Part shown: in pieces, positions 62,801 through 64,000 of the stretch
Layout of the letters: every line of letters starts with the position of its first letter
Position numbering within the stretch: the stretch's first letter is position 1
Notes under the pieces: generated by a model
What the model was told of the DNA's origin: nothing
The model's input: the letters and a program-made list of their open reading frames with translations, nothing else
Database searches by the model: none
Assembly: GCA_009993885.1 (NCBI GenBank)
Contig: JAACSN010000012.1
Span: 1-64,000, forward strand
DNA length: 64,000 bases
Source: Alphaproteobacteria bacterium
GTDB taxonomy: Bacteria; Pseudomonadota; Alphaproteobacteria; Caedimonadales; UBA9215
Direction of reading: 5' to 3'
Program-made: the position numbers and the translations under genes

Positions 62801-63567
62801 TTTCTATACTTTTAAATACCTATCGTGATTTCTTGGGTGATTATACACCAAACTTGAAAATTGCCGCCCTTATTGCCGGTGTTGTTTATGACTGGAAAAT
62901 GGAAGGCATTACAAAAATAGGTGAGGAAGAACATTTTGACGCCGAAGGAAGTTTATATAAACCTCTATTGGCAAAGCAACGTATGAGGCTTGCCCTGAGT
63001 CTTGCAGGTGATTATCAAGAAATTGAACATTTATATTATGGAAGTGCCGGGGATCAAGAGAATTCTCCAAGACAAATTATTAGAAACCTTTTTGTGCCGG
63101 GTCAACCGATCAGACAGGGTAAAGTTGATAGAGACGGGGTGCGCCGTCCCGATGTAACCTTTGAAGCCTTAAATGTCAAGCGTTTGGTCGGTATGGTTCA
63201 TAAGGCAATGCAGGATAATATAATAAAGACTTCTGATATTCGTGAAGTCGTTTCCGGTGATCTGACCCTTGAGTTGGATGAAAGAAATACTGTAGTCATG
63301 CTTGAAGACGGTGTGTTTTCAAGGAATGTAGATAAAGAGAAAACAAAAGAAATGGCTTTGTTCCTTCTTGAGAAATTCGGCTATGTCCGCATGGCTGATG
63401 AGGTTAAAGAGGTTTTTTACAAAGGTGAAAGAGCGATTGGTCTTGATGGGAAAATTAGCGATGATGTTGTCTATGAAGAACTCGACGATATTAAATATAA
63501 CCACCGTCTCCCCGGACGCTTTAATGTTGAGCCGTGTTCTTTGGATGATCTTATAGAGGCTTATTAG
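59803..63567 (+). CDS. Very large exported protein, unknown family (candidate effector)
   Basis: The 1254-residue protein begins with a signal peptide (MKYDRFLLAIITSVLVADNVNA, cleavage near 22), so it is exported by Sec. The part to about residue 640 is Ala/Leu/Val/Asp-rich and helical, with recurring units such as LNRGFSLDEANAIADRV, VLAGRTLDQAHRDL, MYDGGLTENAALRAVL, VNGTSLEEAALALEKDF and VLGGRTLAAALVADI. The C-terminal half is more polar and visibly more A+T rich at DNA level from ~61,740. It has Trp-rich segments, a GCADG stretch with Cys992 and Asp994, and an acidic end. There is no membrane anchor or barrel. I know no matching family. It is followed by a gene for a ubiquitin-interacting-motif protein, so a host-directed role is possible but unproven. 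Confidence 0.55.
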   Translation: MKYDRFLLAIITSVLVADNVNASALARMAAARERNAQKLVEQHQEGKIDEKTAISNAQIFGLGDITEKLTPKDWTEFFLQTAGMDYDALLIAADNLSQDGGAFKDVIAHVIDPINIGVEPLLDWLENWRKAAFGGVLNDTLNHRKKISRMIKAVEAREAFAHLAGHALISEAVFEYMDAHDDVTLKGAYAAHIGAKAHRGVNITDIIVEDVVDNRRAYDVALQRAKVAPEAAYWAGLNRGFSLDEANAIADRVINHGEAEAVALQRVVQAQGRFNALNSLHVAQRVLAGRTLDQAHRDLTVAATKLTLAGRFANVGEDIRNAVSERMYDGGLTENAALRAVLQDLEDTGLKHTNSIPNLADAMLRGVNGTSLEEAALALEKDFVEGTLAIGNLHYLHNNDVLVLLCMGSETIDAGIRTFCASIVGEELAAAFENHLRRHNGLNFIMDNEKTAFYRAHVRGRLDIDYNNLGALKDRIATALAAANTPTAEITLQVVSDALVAENAVAYGGGNAGFGRAVAVKLLGDNQLNLVAATRLVRIDVKAEEIRIAYGHLPLEERMVLATNFIDQGRGNVDGFSMRLALAALPNVNALGVNELLEFQNAVLGGRTLAAALVADIRQQLVADLAYPHITTLNIADDFLAEVPNVLNDSDEHRLLFAKIVHDWPSFGVTFDKKIIGAKQCVQIMVLEGIEADDMEGAYESIMDMGEAEPTLYSEIKAVHQQVRDDGGDVYDMHNFNAALYKLHQEVNFLDHISRPSTSKGISLRFLYTKLKFAQKWNADKNHVEGLHVTRIADLNDQINGINAYDGRAFTIGDQVWDGILGDYRGVSVDLKVEARQCMDAIDLLQHNTRNQPLALNYVNLTYNDSWGQLLMSNFADVSDEDWRNLKTDCEGVIRRTFGGDALEQNRWINGFYDGNYLVGLNPCFGRFGSDRGTREHWKEKIYALYQTAQHQVDGNIVRPGQENYDDLAWKTALDEAKMRLIRGFSETKNGCADGTSSKISILLNTYRDFLGDYTPNLKIAALIAGVVYDWKMEGITKIGEEEHFDAEGSLYKPLLAKQRMRLALSLAGDYQEIEHLYYGSAGDQENSPRQIIRNLFVPGQPIRQGKVDRDGVRRPDVTFEALNVKRLVGMVHKAMQDNIIKTSDIREVVSGDLTLELDERNTVVMLEDGVFSRNVDKEKTKEMALFLLEKFGYVRMADEVKEVFYKGERAIGLDGKISDDVVYEELDDIKYNHRLPGRFNVEPCSLDDLIEAY

Positions 63568-63623
63568 AAAACGGATTTATATATTTATTAGAAGATTAAT
63601 TTTAAACCTAAAGGAGTACTGAA

Positions 63624-64000
63624 ATGACTATTAAATTTTTACCTGTGATTATCGGGTTGTCCGTAAGTGTTGCGGTAACCTCAACTTTTGCTTCACATTT
63701 GACGAGGGAAGAAGACGAGCTACAACAAGCTATCGCGGCATCACGTGAAACGGGCCCCTCCATTATAAATGAAGACGATGAACTGCAAAGAGTTCTGGAG
63801 CTTTCTCTTAATGATTATCGACATATAGAGGATGAAGTCGATTCATCGGCATTAGCTCTTCAAATTGCCCACGATGAAGAAGAAAGAAGAAATGAGATTG
63901 AAGCTCAAGAACGCCTTGTTAGGGAATTTGAAGAAAAAAGAGCGCGTGCAGAGGAAGAAGAACTTCAAAGAATTCTCGCTTTGTCTATGGATGATACGGT
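63624..64000 (+). CDS. Exported protein with ubiquitin-interacting motifs (3' end outside window)
   Basis: The gene continues past the window; 125 residues are visible. A signal peptide (IKFLPVIIGLSVSVAVTSTFA, cleavage near residue 23) is followed by three motifs fitting the UIM consensus (acidic run, Leu, Ala-like position, Ser): EEDELQQAIAASRE (29-42), EDDELQRVLELSLND (50-64) and EEEELQRILALSMDD (110-124). Between them, DSSALALQIAHDEEE (73-87) resembles an inverted UIM (MIU). UIMs bind ubiquitin in eukaryotes, and bacteria lack ubiquitin, so this is a strong hint of a host-targeted effector or a protein that meets host ubiquitin. RBS AAAGGAG lies before ATG 63624. It starts 57 bases after the 1254-residue gene. 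Confidence 0.75.
   Translation, partial: MTIKFLPVIIGLSVSVAVTSTFASHLTREEDELQQAIAASRETGPSIINEDDELQRVLELSLNDYRHIEDEVDSSALALQIAHDEEERRNEIEAQERLVREFEEKRARAEEEELQRILALSMDDT

Noticed and set aside
1..64000. Transposases, insertion sequences, prophage genes or CRISPR arrays
   Set aside because: None was seen in any frame; the accessory regions are flanked by ordinary housekeeping genes without recognisable repeat borders.

Overview
The window looks like the chromosome of an alphaproteobacterium, most likely a host-associated one of the Holosporales/Rickettsiales sort. I infer this from gene order and families, not from a marker-gene comparison. Typical alphaproteobacterial signs are the alr-radA-cvpA, rph-rdgB-hemW and argS-SPOR-tatABC-serS-M23-yajC-secDF runs, an RcdA/DUF1465 protein, a DUF3035 lipoprotein and the GlyQ/GlyS pair. 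Host-association signs are a signal-peptide protein carrying ubiquitin-interacting motifs, a very large secreted protein of unknown family, an RTX protein and a CdiA-like toxin locus. Base composition is moderate and slightly A+T rich, more so in the accessory parts. I found no tRNA, rRNA, insertion sequence or CRISPR array.

Region by region: (1) 1-4950 is accessory. It holds the C-terminal part of a CdiA/FhaB-like exoprotein, its toxin domain shifted out of frame at a run of seven A, a small immunity-like gene, an unknown 269-residue protein and two lipoproteins. (2) 5020-9870, minus strand: cvpA, radA, the mlaF/mlaE lipid transporter pair and alanine racemase. (3) 9917-13332: a bufferin-type RiPP cluster (bufA-bufB-bufC, copper handling) followed by an SPFH/NfeD membrane pair. 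(4) 13530-17935: glycyl-tRNA synthetase, exonuclease III and ErpA. (5) 18124-28983: one long run for arginyl- and seryl-tRNA synthetases, Tat translocase, cell-wall proteins, YajC-SecD-SecF and ribosomal protein L31. (6) 28946-30957: RcdA, FabH and a 7Fe ferredoxin.

(7) 30982-41212, minus strand: recJ, a lipid A assembly and export block (lpxL, lpxK, waaA, DUF374 acyltransferase, msbA), then hemW, rdgB and rph. (8) 41328-53708: grpE, a DUF952 gene with no ordinary start codon, an RTX protein (minus), ileS-lspA-DUF3035, two M16 peptidases, a short pgi and mutL. (9) 54046-55953, minus strand: a LysR regulator, a 21-residue ORF with a strong ribosome-binding site and a frameshifted HExxH peptide-hydroxylase-like gene, which may be the remains of a small RiPP system. 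(10) 55970-58822: a tRNA methyltransferase-like gene, polyprenyl diphosphate synthase, a nucleotidyltransferase and a Nudix hydrolase. (11) 58924-64000: an outer-membrane beta-barrel, a 1254-residue exported protein with helical repeats, and the start of an exported protein with at least three ubiquitin-interacting motifs. This last region is the best candidate for an undescribed host-interaction system.
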